A stretch of 26,986 nt of DNA from Lactifluus volemus. Lineage: Eukaryota > Basidiomycota > Agaricomycetes > Russulales > Russulaceae. Both the position numbers and the translations under genes were made by a program. Shown here in pieces: positions 10,137 through 19,838 of this stretch. Positions within the stretch are counted from its first letter, which is position 1. Every line of letters starts with the position of its first letter. The notes under the pieces were generated by a model that was not told the DNA's origin, did not search any database, and saw only the letters and a program-made list of their open reading frames with translations. Location of the stretch: positions 1-26,986 of the forward strand of contig WTXI01000426.1 in the NCBI GenBank assembly GCA_022376515.1. The letters run 5' to 3'.

Positions 10137-10385
10137 AGAGTATACAGTACCGGTATCTATCAATTGCATACCTATCGGTGGTACCAGTAGACTTGTCTGA
10201 TTCTCCGGTAACCGGCGACTTGCGAATGAGTACCGATGTCTCTGATGATAGAAATATCCCAATTTGAACACTACACTCAACGTCACGAGAACAAAAGGGA
10301 ACACATGGGTGTATTGTTCTTCCTGAGTAGCGTAACACTGCCGCCTGACCCGGACAAAACAATGGGGGCATTTGGTCTACCGCAT
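10137..10385. repeat. Dispersed repeat, copy A
   Basis: This segment matches 18581-18800 in the same orientation with small insertions and deletions. Shared blocks include ATCAATTGCAT, CCTATCGGTGGTA, GATTCTCCGGTA, CGAGAACAA, GGGAACA, GTATTGTTCTTCC and AACACTGCCGCC. By eye the shared blocks are roughly 75-85 percent identical. It lies just downstream of an MFS gene and upstream of the second WD40 relic. It may be a small non-autonomous element or a remnant of a larger one; I did not find clear terminal repeats. Confidence 0.75.
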
Positions 10386-10439
10386 GCATGCAAATTGTGT
10401 GATTGCCCGTGGCTCAGGCTGATGCATTACGTTGCTTGT

Positions 10440-10560
10440 CAGTCGGTGTGACCCGTGAATGGACCTTCTATGACCTCTCCTGTTGTAGCATCCCACATGC
10501 GAATCATAAGCTGATGCGATGTCTCCCATCTGGAGAGAATGTAGCAGATTGGTTGAAGAG
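10440..10560 (-). pseudogene. Single decayed WD40 unit, NLR-type relic
   Basis: On the minus strand one unit reads TFSPDGRHRISL in one frame and then IRMWDATTGEVIEGPFTG in another, so a small indel has broken it. The sequence is one WD40 repeat of the same type as those at 6085-6500 and 10777-11115. It cannot be translated as it stands. Confidence 0.7.
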
Positions 10561-10776
10561 GTGTAGTACACGGTGAGCATATCATATTCCATGGCTGAGT
10601 TCAAAAGTCATTAAAGGGGAAAACGAGTTACCATAGTTTGCTGGTCCTTTAGTGTGAATTTGGGAGCCTTTAAATGAATTTCAGACCTCTAATTACCTAG
10701 TGTAGTTGAGCGTATGGGGATTAAGGTAAGGCTCAAACTATGTGGACATGAGAGCTGTGCAACTCCACACTGGAGC

Positions 10777-11115
10777 CCGAGTAGGAACATGGGTGCAAGG
10801 CCAGCCGCTTGCTGCCTCACAATGGGCCTCCTACGACTTGTTCTGTGGTAGCATCCTCCACACGAATGATATGTCATGTGAGCCCGATGTATTGCTCGTC
10901 TATGACCTGACCTGTTATGGCATCCCACACACGAATCGTGCGCGATTTGGTACGCTGCCCATCCAACGAGATAACAATGGATGTAAATTCTCCAGCGGCG
11001 AGGGCGCCTATAGGAACGGTCGAAAGGAAGCGGTTGGTTGAGGCAGGTCAGCGGCCTCAACAGCATCGTTGAGGTTGAACCACGTGAAGGTTGAGCGCTC
11101 AGAAACACTGAACAT
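10777..11115 (-). pseudogene. Decayed WD40-repeat array, NLR-type relic, cluster 2
   Basis: On the minus strand, a linker-like stretch (SERSTFTWFNLNDAVEA) leads, with a frame change, into FTSIVISLDGQRTKSRTI, then RVWDAITGQVIDE, and after a stop a second unit HIIRVEDATTEQVVGGPL. These are two WD40 blades with the same wording as cluster 1. Stops and frame changes make it non-functional. A longer open frame up to 11255 on this strand may include further upstream NLR-derived sequence, but I cannot identify it. Confidence 0.7.
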
Positions 11116-11965
11116 TCGGGAAGCGCAACTTCCCAGGAAAGGTAGATCCATACGTATCGACGCCCTGGATGTGAGGTTAAAAATTCAGCTGATAAATGTA
11201 AAGGAAAAGAGATATTGAGCATACTTTCACGACTGACGGCGTCCATCACCCGCATGAGAATATCAATGGTATTCTTATCGTATCCATAGCTTCATCAGCA
11301 CTATCGAGAGTACTTGACGTCTTCGTCTCCGTTTGGCTGTCCGCTACTAGCCTCACGAGACTACTGCTCTCGATAGAAGATCAGTCGTCCAGGATAGAGA
11401 GGCAAAATGTAGTGGGTTGCATGCAGCAGTGAGACGCGCCGCACTTTATTCGGTGACAGTCCAGAATGGCTATTGTAGGTTCGGAGTGGCAGCCACAGAC
11501 GAATTTGCGTTTGCGATAGTTAAATAAGGTGTGGCTGACACCACTGAAAGTCCATCATGTCCGTCCGCATCGTGATCAGCACTGCTAAAAACGATATCAA
11601 GTTCTACATGTAGGATGTCCAGTCAGACGCATCAGTAAAAAAAAAGACGTACCGCGTTGGGGTTCAGAGGCTGTCCTGTTTTCCAACATTCCCACACCCT
11701 TTTCGTACGAAGAGATAGAGATGGAGAGTGGGTTGTACAACACTGCAAGAGAACTCAGTTTAGATAGAAATGAACAGACGATATTTCCTACATGGCGTTG
11801 ACATTCTCGTTCCTGTCCACATGATCACCCACGCTCTTCACAGATCGTGTCTGACATGTTCTCACCCCGTCTGCAGCACTTACCTAAACTCACCTTCTCC
11901 CAAGTAGGAGCAGACGGGCAGGGGAAAAGAAAGTACTTATCAGGGCATGGTCGTCTCCCTGCGTG

Positions 11966-12002
11966 CCAGTGACCTGGAGTGAGCATCCACTCCAGTCACT
12001 GG
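11966..12002. repeat. Hairpin, 15-bp stem with a one-base bulge
   Basis: CCAGTGACCTGGAGTG at 11966-11981 pairs with CACTCCAGTCACTGG at 11988-12002, leaving one bulged C and a 6-base loop. No T-tract follows directly, so a simple terminator is not indicated. Confidence 0.8.
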
Positions 12003-12300
12003 TACGGAGCGAGCTCTGTTGCGTTTCGTTTCGCTGCCTGAGCGCTATGTACAACTTGAACGTTTGAACCGCGAAGATCTGGAAGAAAAAAAAAACAACC
12101 TTGGGCTGTAAGTAGAGGTTAACGGGGAAAGCATCGGGTGTGAGACACTTTGGCACATGTGAGTTCTGTACCACCTGGGTATTTTCGTATATATGGAAGA
12201 CATTGAAACAGATGGAAGAAAGAGCCTCGTTCTGCCAACTTGAACGACAATAACATCAACGCTGAGTCAGCTATCTGCCAGTGAGCGCTCTGAGCCTGTA

Positions 12301-12428
12301 GCCGCTGTCACGGTCTTTTTTTTTTTTGAATTGGTGTTTATTGTCCCTGCACTGATTATCACTATTATATTCAAGTTGCCGGCCGCTGTCACGGTCGGCA
12401 ACTTGAATATAATAGTGATAATCAGTGC
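12301..12428. repeat. Fold-back duplication: 32-bp perfect inverted repeat plus 15-bp direct repeat
   Basis: The arm at 12349-12380 (starting GCACTGATTATCACTA) is perfectly complementary to 12397-12428. The 16-base loop contains GCCGCTGTCACGGTC, which also occurs exactly at 12301-12315, just before a run of twelve T residues. The order is therefore direct repeat, spacer, left arm, direct repeat, inverted left arm. This arrangement is expected if a polymerase switched template and copied back over itself. The arms show no decay, so the event looks recent. Confidence 0.9.
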
Positions 12429-12764
12429 CGTTAGCATGCATGCCACCCGTACAGTAGCGCTGGTCAAATAGACGCGGATTATGTTTGCGTTGCCATGGGT
12501 CACCGTGTTAATAGCAGCTTAGGGGCCATTCTAGACTCAGACGCCGCCTTCAAGTTGATCGTTGCCACAACTTGAGGCTCCACTGGCAATACACACACTT
12601 TTTGAAGGAAAAGACATGGATTAGAAAAAAATGAATCGTGATGGAAAGGACAGCAGTTTGGGGGCCCATGGAGGGGAGGGGATCAGACACAACTTAAGAC
12701 TGGATTGTTGTGCCAGTGTGCACTGGCGGCTTAGCGGACTTGTCTCAAACTTCGTGTTGTGACC

Positions 12765-12790
12765 CTCAGAGCTGAGCGCTCAGCTCTGAG
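12765..12790. repeat. Perfect 26-bp palindrome
   Basis: CTCAGAGCTGAGC and its exact reverse complement meet at 12777/12778 with no spacer. It is followed by short GAGCACTGAGTACTGAGTACTG direct-repeat-like steps. It could be a dimeric protein-binding site or a cruciform; nothing in the sequence decides which. Confidence 0.85.
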
Positions 12791-13018
12791 CACTGAGTAC
12801 TGAGTACTGGTGACGTGTCGATGCACTGATCCGGTCATGGTCTATTAACACAACGGTCTTCTTCCCTATTATATAGTAGTATTGTATATCATTTCGAGTG
12901 GTATTCATGTATCATTAAAATGGGTGTCCAATAGTCCATTTTCGACGACCGATGCCGGGTGGCGATAGGCACCAGGAAAGGAATCTAGACGTGACTTACA
13001 AGCCGACATCGAACACGA

Positions 13019-15105
13019 TTAAACGGCTTTTTCCCGCTCAGCCTTCTCAGCCTCGAGCTGTTCAGCTATTTTGAGATCCTACCAAACAGTTATACATCCG
13101 CGGTAACGGTGGGGCTAGAAGCAGGTGCTCACAAAGCAAGGTGCGAATTGACTGCGTTTGCGAATCCGGGCTCCGTATTTCAAGAACAGGAATGGGATAG
13201 GTGCAAGCACGGCTGCAAAAAGGCCAATAAGTGTTGCGGCCCATTGTATGCCCATCTGTATGTGCCTCGTGTCAGGAGGCTTGGTGAGAAATAGAATCAT
13301 TTATACTCACGTTTGTAAACATTTGCACTGTGAATAGAGGGAAAGCCGCAGCAAGTGCGGATCGAATCACCGTATTGGCAGCGAAAGCCGACGCGGCGAA
13401 CATTCTACGCTCACAATGTCAGAGTCAACAACTTCTTGGCAAGATTAATTAGCAGGCAAAACCTTACAGATATGTGTCCACAAGGTAGTTCTGGAATGTG
13501 GGTTGTGATCAGCACAGATTGCGCAACGCATAGTACATTAACATACCAGGCAAGAAATGAATACAAGGCCGATTGACATCCCAATCGGGATGGTGCTGAG
13601 CGCGGGGACATACCACGGGACTTCTTTATACGCGCCTGTCCATCCCAGCCAGAAAGAACCAAGAACGAGTAATGGGGCTCCAACTGCTGCACCGTACAAG
13701 CGGAGCTCGGGTGGAGGAAAGCCACGCCACTCCTTGATAAGATCGTTGTATCTTATTCTAATTCCTCCGATCCAAAGATTGGATACGGCTCCGACTGTCG
13801 TTCCGATGCCCACACCGAGAAAGATCAGCCCACATTGGCTGATTGAGAGTCCGTGGTGGCCAATAAAGATAACCGGCAACGCCTCAAACACTGAGTTACT
13901 CTTGGTAAATAAAAATGAAAAGAAAGCGCGGAAGATGAGACCTACATGCGTACAGAACAGCATAAACCAACGATATGTAGATCGTGATCAGAACCAAGAT
14001 TGGTTCCTGGATAAGCATCTTGAAAGGTCGATAGAGCGTACGCTCCAGCAAGACATCCACAGTCCATTTGATTTCGCCCTCTGCATGAACGTCTTTATTT
14101 TTGACTGGATCCTCTTTTCGTAAGCGCTTAGCCTTAACCAAATGTCAGCGCATGGGGTCAGACAGCAGATAGTTAGTTTAATCCTTGCCTTCTGCCGCAA
14201 GATATACGGCCCATAGGTCTCCGGCATAAATAAGAATGAGACGACCGTGCAAAAACCGGCAAGGATCATCTCGACCCAGAATACCCATCGCCAGCCGGCC
14301 TTGCTAGAAACGATACTGGAGGACAGAATGGTCAGTTTACTGCATCGTAACTGCTATGTGCACGGAGAAACTTACAAACCGGCGACGACAGGACCAAGGG
14401 CAGGGCCGAGGAAAATAGTCGTAAACATTAGACTGGATGCAGGCCCACGACCCTCGGCTTCCCACAAATCGGCCATGAGACCGCCCGAGTTATTCAGCGG
14501 AGCACTTGCAAAAAATCCGGATAAAAACCGCGTCACGAGTAATGTGGGCATGTCCCGCGCGAGACCTGGACCCAGGTGGAAAAGCGTGTACGCCGTAAGC
14601 GCCGGGATGAGGATGGCTCTCCTGCCAAGTATTTCGGAGCCCGGACCCCAGAATATTGGCCCAAATACGTAGCCCAGGAGGAAGACCGTCGTGACTAAGT
14701 CGGAAACGACCTTGGATGAGTGAAATGCTTGGGCAAGGAACGGGGAGGTGAACGACGGTGATGACGATGAGTACGTTCTAGGCGAGGGGGGAGGCACTGT
14801 GATGAGCTACGTGAAACCAAAGAAACTTGAACTCACGCGCTGAAGTTGTTGATACTGACGAGAACGGTGACAAACCATCTGTACTTTACGGACCAATTAC
14901 GCGGATTCGTAGGATCGTTGGGACCATCCCAAGTCACCACACTAGAGTCTGCCTCACCTTGCGAGGGTAATGGGCTCGGGGTGACCGCTGTGTACTTTGG
15001 ATCAAGGAATCCATCTTGCTGACGATCATCGTTCAGCTGTGGCAGTTGGCCACTCTCCGCCGCAGTTACAGAAGATGTCTCAGATCGGAGAGGCACCATA
15101 GCCAT
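13019..15105 (-). CDS. MFS multidrug transporter, DHA1 family, second gene
   Basis: Nine exons in minus-strand order join in phase: 15105-14837, 14777-14376, 14315-14189, 14132-13946, 13890-13547, 13490-13468, 13404-13311, 13255-13133 and 13078-13019, giving 542 residues. I chose the ATG at 15105 because it lies about 40 bp after a TATA box; 15099 is possible. Landmarks are [20 protein letters not shown], motif A as [10 protein letters not shown], motif C as [86 protein letters not shown] and [10 protein letters not shown]. The third intron (14133-14188) uses a GC donor. The protein should be a plasma-membrane proton-coupled exporter of unknown substrate. It is convergent with the MFS gene at 7623-9780 and clearly diverged from it. 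Confidence 0.92.
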
Positions 15106-15144
15106 GTTGAGACGAAAGAATAACACCAACTGCTCACTTGTGGT

Positions 15145-15152
15145 TATTTATA
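15145..15152 (-). promoter_or_regulatory. TATA box of the second MFS gene
   Basis: TATAAATA on the minus strand, about 40 bp upstream of the ATG at 15105. Confidence 0.55.
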
Positions 15153-15879
15153 TGTTGTGCTCGCTGTTAGCGCCGAGACTCTGAATACTGGTTCGGAGGA
15201 ACACATCCGAGCCCGAATCATCCACCTCAGCATATAACGTTTTGCCCGAGCCTTCCGCGCCGAGTCTCTCGAGGATTAAGACTATGCCCTGAGATTAGTG
15301 AGCGTTCAGCAGGCCCCACATGAACCAAGTAGAAACTGCTGAGCAATGTATCACCACGTGACCAGGGCACAACCCCAACGTACACTCAAGAGACCATCGC
15401 TGTAGTTGGGGCGGTGTTATCAACGGAGCGCCCAATCTTGAATGAATAGCATATTTCAGCTCCAGGGGATGACTTCGACGTTTGGCGTTGGCAGCTAAAC
15501 TTTACTCTTCTTCAAGTTGAAAGAGCTGGTGTAAATTGAACTTCAGTGTCTCCAAGCCAATGGCTCAAATTTGAGAGCTTCAGCCTAGGGGAGCCAATCA
15601 CCAAGTTTCTGTATTTCCAGTTGAGACTGCTCATGGATCCAGCAAGTCGTGTTCTCACGCCGGCTCAAAGTTGGCATCCGGCATCCGGCTAACCTCGTTC
15701 CCGGGACTTTCGTCATCAGTGATCGCTGACAATTCAAGTTCCATTTGTATGCAAGTCAGGTCTGGTGATTTCATGGGGTAGAGCAAATAGATTGATGATT
15801 ATGTGTACAACCAGTGCGGGGCCGAGAAAAGGTGGGGTTGTTTTTTTTTTTTCAGAGGGTAAAGGTTTACCCTGGATCC
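15153..15879. other. Intergenic region between NDC1 and the second MFS gene
   Basis: Both flanking genes run on the minus strand, so this holds the NDC1 3' region and the MFS upstream region. A T-run of twelve occurs at 15841-15852. I see no gene. Confidence 0.5.
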
Positions 15880-18240
15880 CTAGTAGTAGTCAGCGAATCC
15901 TTGCAGTTTCTGCGCGATTCGAAGCGGAAATCGGAAGGCAGTCAATCGAGCGCCGAAAGTCTGCACAATCCTCACAACAGCTTCCTTCATCGCTGCCCAC
16001 GACGTATCAATTACAAACTTCACGCAAGTTAAGACAACAACATACCATCGGTAGGGCGACTGTACACATCAATGGCTCGAGCTGCCTCCTCTGCATCGTC
16101 GGATACCGCAATTTCCCTCTGAACATCCTCAAGGGCGGTGAGGAAGGCGAGTAACGCCTCGAGGATGCGCGGGATGTCACGCTGTACGACACCGTAGCGA
16201 TCTTCGGTCAACGACGCACAGACTAGCCTTGACAAAACTACGACATGTCAGCTGACTCACTGACAAGATGTCCCAAATGAAAGGGCCGACCTTCAGCGAC
16301 CAGAATGTCCGTCTCGCGATTGGGTACGGTGGTATCAGCGAGACGACTTGCACGAGGACGCGACCACCACTGCGCCAGCTCCTTAGTGGCCGCTTGAACC
16401 TTTTGCGGAATTAGGCCACTCGGTGTCGGGATCTTCTCCAGAAGTGTGGGTCTAGCCGCCTTCACGGTGGCAACAGTCTTTGCACTGCCGCTACCGGAGC
16501 CGGTCGTCCTGTCGATTTGAAAAGGTCTGGTAGATGAGCCACAGTAGTGTCAAGAGAATGTTCAAGTGCCTGTGTCACCGTTCCATCGGCAGCCAACGAC
16601 TCAACGACAGAATGCAGGGGTGAACTTGACGTGGTCCTGAAGACCGATTTCCGAATGAAGGGTGTGGCGGGTGCAACTGGACCTCCGGACTTCGGCTTCG
16701 GTGCCGGCGTAGCTGGAAAGACCATGATCAGTGTGCGATTAAGGATGTAGGGATAACGGCAAACCTGGTGGCGGCGGAAGAGCCCCACGGCGGAGAAGTA
16801 CCTGGTAATCCTTTCCGAGGAGGAGCAGGGAAGTGCGCACTAAGGTCGCCCAAATGGTCGGGTTGTGTTTCTGGTCGCCAAACAGCGTAGTTCGGCGAGC
16901 ACTCGCTGCTGCATCGTCACTCTCCGCGAGTGTGCGAAGCTCCATATAACTGAAATGTACACAATATGGGTCGTTGCTTGTTATCCCAGCTATCAGTGTG
17001 AGTAAGGGGTCGGCGGTGCGAGGCGCAATAGCCAAGGGCTATAACGTAAACCCTGAGACACAACCATGTCCGAAAGAGAATCGGACGCACTTCTTGGACT
17101 TTAAAATCGAACAAACTCTCGGCAAATTCCCATCCTCCAACTGTGGTGAGCCCAAGCAAGAACGCATGCCAAACGAGTTGGCGATTCCGCCAGAGGTATA
17201 CGAGGCTCCATCGTCCCCGTAGGAAGTGGCCAAGGAAAGGTCGGAACAGACGGGAAACCAATGGGACCTGGAATAGTATTGGGAGTGCCACGGCACGCAC
17301 GAGTCCAAAAGCGAGGATGTATGCCGCGAAAGTAGCGGTCGTGAACGCAAAAGCTGTGGCGCTAACGGTCACGACTCGGCGGAAAAGCGCACTGATAGTA
17401 TCTATTTGCAAGATCTGTCAGATGTAAGAGTGGATTCCACGACGACTTGGAGAACGGAGACACCTGGCCTTGTGTCCAGCGAACAGTCGCACGGTCGAGC
17501 AAAATATTCCTGAAGTGAAAGCATACGGCGATTGTGACTTGTGCCGTGAATAAGAATACAAAGCGACCATTTAGATAGTAAGGGTGTTTCCTGGGGAGGA
17601 GGGATGAGTTCACGGGATCACACGATGGGGAGGACTTACTTTGATTTGACAAAGATTCCAAGGTAATCACTGCTGTGGGGGTCACTCTCGAAAATGCGGC
17701 CAAATACGACGTGAGAGATTGAAATGAAAATGGCTGCGAGAATGTACACGGGGAGAGCACGAACGGTGCTTGGTTTTGACAGTGCGGCTTTGAGACGTTG
17801 TGAGGGAGAAGCGGAAGGTGTTGGGACAGCTACATAAAGTAAGATTCAAACGCACAAAGAAAGTATGTCGACATGCTCACCAGTAAAGAGCGACTTGCGA
17901 AGAATAATTACAGGTAACACCCGAATGCCCACGCAAAAGTGGCTACGAGGAGCGTACTGGGAAGGAAGGGCATGGCGAGCGCGTTTGAAACGCCGAGAGA
18001 AGATATCCCGCCAGCATTCCACGTCTTCCAGAAAATTGTTGAAATCCACACAGGTAGTGCAGACGGTGGGAGGATCTCATGGAGAAGGCGGCGGCGAAGG
18101 ACGGCGCGTGCGAAGGGTTCATAAGTTTGTGAAGCAGGGGGCACAGGGGGCGCCGCACGGGCTGACAGTGTGGATGTTATAGCACGGACAGGTTGCGTGA
18201 GTCTTGGTGGGGACGTTGGCGCGGAGGACCGAATAGACAT
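15880..18240 (-). CDS. NDC1: Nucleoporin Ndc1 (Ndc1/Nup transmembrane family), with two apparent single-base frame breaks
   Basis: Ndc1 is a membrane-anchored nuclear pore component, also needed for spindle pole body insertion in yeast. Eight exons on the minus strand: 18240-17881, 17829-17640, 17590-17462, 17412-17100, 17038-16765, 16712-16291, 16237-16046 and 15992-15880. Allowing for the two breaks this gives about 664 residues. Landmarks are YEPFARAVLRRRLLHEILP, LPVIILRKSLFT, ALPVYILAAIFISISHVVFG, RFVFLFTAQVTIAVCFHFRN, the LAFGLVRAVALPILFQ/FRPFLGHFLRG region, WEFAESLFD, ASARRTTLFGDQKHNPTIW, LLLGKDYQVLLRRG, CASLTEDRYGVVQRDIPRIL and the C-terminal AQKLQGFADYY. One base appears missing near 17920-17922 (a GGG run) and another near 16500-16515. 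An essential gene should not be broken twice, so these may be sequence errors; otherwise this copy is dead. Part of exon 4 is duplicated at 6903-7105. Confidence 0.85.
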
Positions 18241-18580
18241 AATTGGCGGCCGGCCGTGTTTTGAGGTACGAGGCGAGTGAGTGAGCTTTCAGAACGCGTG
18301 CGTGTCAAAGGGACGCATCAGTCACGTGGAATACAGAGTTCCGCACTTTCGGCTTGGGCCGCTTGGCTCCGCCCGTCGTCACAATTACTCCACATACTTC
18401 ACCCGCTCGCATAAGAGTCACACCGCTCAGGGGCATTCTTCTTAGGGCCGAGGATATCAAGAACACAAGATGCGATCTCAATCAAAAGTAATTTTGATCA
18501 AGGTGCTCTGTTATTCTCAAGATGCCCGCTGATCTGTACGTCCCAAAGTTCACATTACAGCCCTTGTTAACATTACTAGT
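18241..18580. other. NDC1 upstream region, nothing else recognised
   Basis: Upstream of the NDC1 start codon at 18240; it holds no gene I can support. A CACGTG E-box-like site occurs near 18323. Confidence 0.4.
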
Positions 18581-18800
18581 AATCAATTGCATCACACCTA
18601 TCGGTGGTAGACTTGTTCGATTCTCCGGTATCCGGCGATCCGCGAATAGCATAGCATTTTCCCAGCCACGTTTCTGATAATGACAGAGCTATCCTAATTT
18701 GGATACCAGGCTCGAGAACAAGGGAACAATGGGCGTATTGTTCTTCCCAATAAGCGCAACACTGCCGCCTTGGCCCGGGCAAACAATGCGGGATATGGTG
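18581..18800. repeat. Dispersed repeat, copy B
   Basis: Second copy of the repeat at 10137-10385, same orientation, sharing the blocks listed there. It is about 30 bases shorter, having lost a short internal stretch near the CGGTGGTA block. It lies in the divergent interval between NDC1 and the hypothetical gene at 18985, so it could influence both promoters. Confidence 0.75.
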
Positions 18801-18984
18801 TCTCATACTCTACATGGCAACACATGACACTGGGGTTGTGATCGATCGGGTCTTCTCTTTTGTTCTTATAGTCCTCGGCCCTCGGCTAGACTATCTTTAA
18901 TCCCCTACTTATTCACTCCTTACTTTGTTCACTTTCACTACTACCTCCTTGCCCTAATTTACTCTTTTGAACCCTTTTGCTGCT

Positions 18985-19838
18985 ATGACCTCCACAAATA
19001 TTGCCACCAGCTCTCCTCCACCAACCACTAATAAACTAGACGCTGCGCAGCGCGCACGCGTAATGCGCTCCTCTCGAAAGATCGGTGCTGTCCTGGGGAC
19101 AACACCTTTTTCCCTCGAGTCGTGCGCAGGCACTACACACCACCATTCGACGAGACGGGATATCCACGCAAAGCGTCGCCATCGCCATCGCGAACGAGCA
19201 TCGTCCATCTCTGAGACATCACCGCTGATCTCACTCTCCGCTATTTCTACATCATCCGACGAGCCACTCTTGCACAAGTCTGATACTTCGACGGAAGAGC
19301 TTCTCGCGCCGAGGGTGTCCACATCGAGCCAACGCGACAGGACGCCACGTCCCCTCTTCCTTAGGCTCGACACTGTACTCCTGTCGTCGTCCGACCCCCC
19401 TTGTCCCCCTTGTCCCCTAACACCGATGATGTCCCACCCACACCACCTACACCAATAGAGCTGAGCCGCACCGAGACACGCAGACGCAAGATGGCGCGTG
19501 TCGTGCGTACGCTAGGCGAAAACGTTCCACCAGAGCTCGTGTTCCAGCCCTCCTCGGACGATACCGAATTGCCGGAAAAGGTTTCACCACTTCCAAGCCC
19601 GATACCTCACGACGCCCGATCAGGGGCTCCACGGACGCGACCCTCGGTCAAGCTTACGCGGCCCCGCAGCAGGTCAGTGGCAGGCCCGAGCTCCCGATGG
19701 CAGCGACTCGTCGATCTGCCGGCACCCGTATTTTCGTCTAGCACACGAGCACCCGCGGATCAGCATTGGGTCGGCGCGTGGAATCGCAAAAACATTGGGC
19801 AGGTGCAACGCGAGCTTCGATCTCTTCGACAGCGCTAG
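18985..19838 (+). CDS. Conserved basidiomycete hypothetical protein, one apparent frame break
   Basis: Intronless. The ATG at 18985 (MTSTNIATSS) is preferred over an upstream in-frame TTG. The first frame carries RARVMRSSRKIGAVLGTTPF and an acidic Ser-rich stretch ending in RPLFLRLDTVLL. The second frame, needed from about 19401, carries LSPLSPNTDDVPPTP, the related motif RRRKMARVVRTLGENVPPEL, a Ser/Pro/Arg-rich region and the C-terminal HWVGAWNRKNIGQVQRELR. The two halves fit one protein of about 284 residues if one C is missing from the six-C run at 19395-19400; splicing across this point fails on phase. It is a low-complexity, probably disordered protein with two RRK-LG motifs and a tryptophan-containing tail that I recall from basidiomycete hypothetical proteins. 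No function can be assigned. Confidence 0.7.

Larger units (their letters stand above)
11256..13018. other. Long intergenic spacer rich in inverted repeats
   Basis: No gene is supportable between the second WD40 relic and the stop of the minus-strand MFS gene. The spacer holds three clear inverted repeats, listed separately (11966-12002, 12349-12428 and 12765-12790). It also contains a weaker 10-bp pair, CTATCGAGAG at 11301-11310 with its complement at 11367-11376. Confidence 0.6.

Noticed and set aside
13557..14123. 188-codon plus-strand frame
   Set aside because: Antisense shadow of exons 4-5 of the second MFS gene.
14247..14672. 141-codon plus-strand frame
   Set aside because: It is antisense to conserved MFS exons whose motifs and splice phases are clear on the minus strand.
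16500..16600. A possible 90-bp intron in NDC1 exon 6 that would avoid the second frame break
   Set aside because: The skipped sequence (LAADGTVTQALEHS and following residues) looks like conserved protein sequence, so a base loss is more likely.
17881..17960. A possible 53-bp intron (GTAGCC to GCAAG) in NDC1 exon 1 that would avoid the first frame break
   Set aside because: It would delete the conserved membrane segment ending LPVIILRK; a missing base in the GGG run explains the data better.
18967..18984. Upstream in-frame TTG as the start of the hypothetical gene
   Set aside because: An ATG follows at 18985 and TTG starts are not expected for a nuclear fungal gene.
19370..19460. An intron (GTACTC to AATAG with a CTAAC branch) bridging the two halves of the hypothetical gene
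   Set aside because: It puts the second half out of phase and creates an immediate stop; the other donors I tried also fail.
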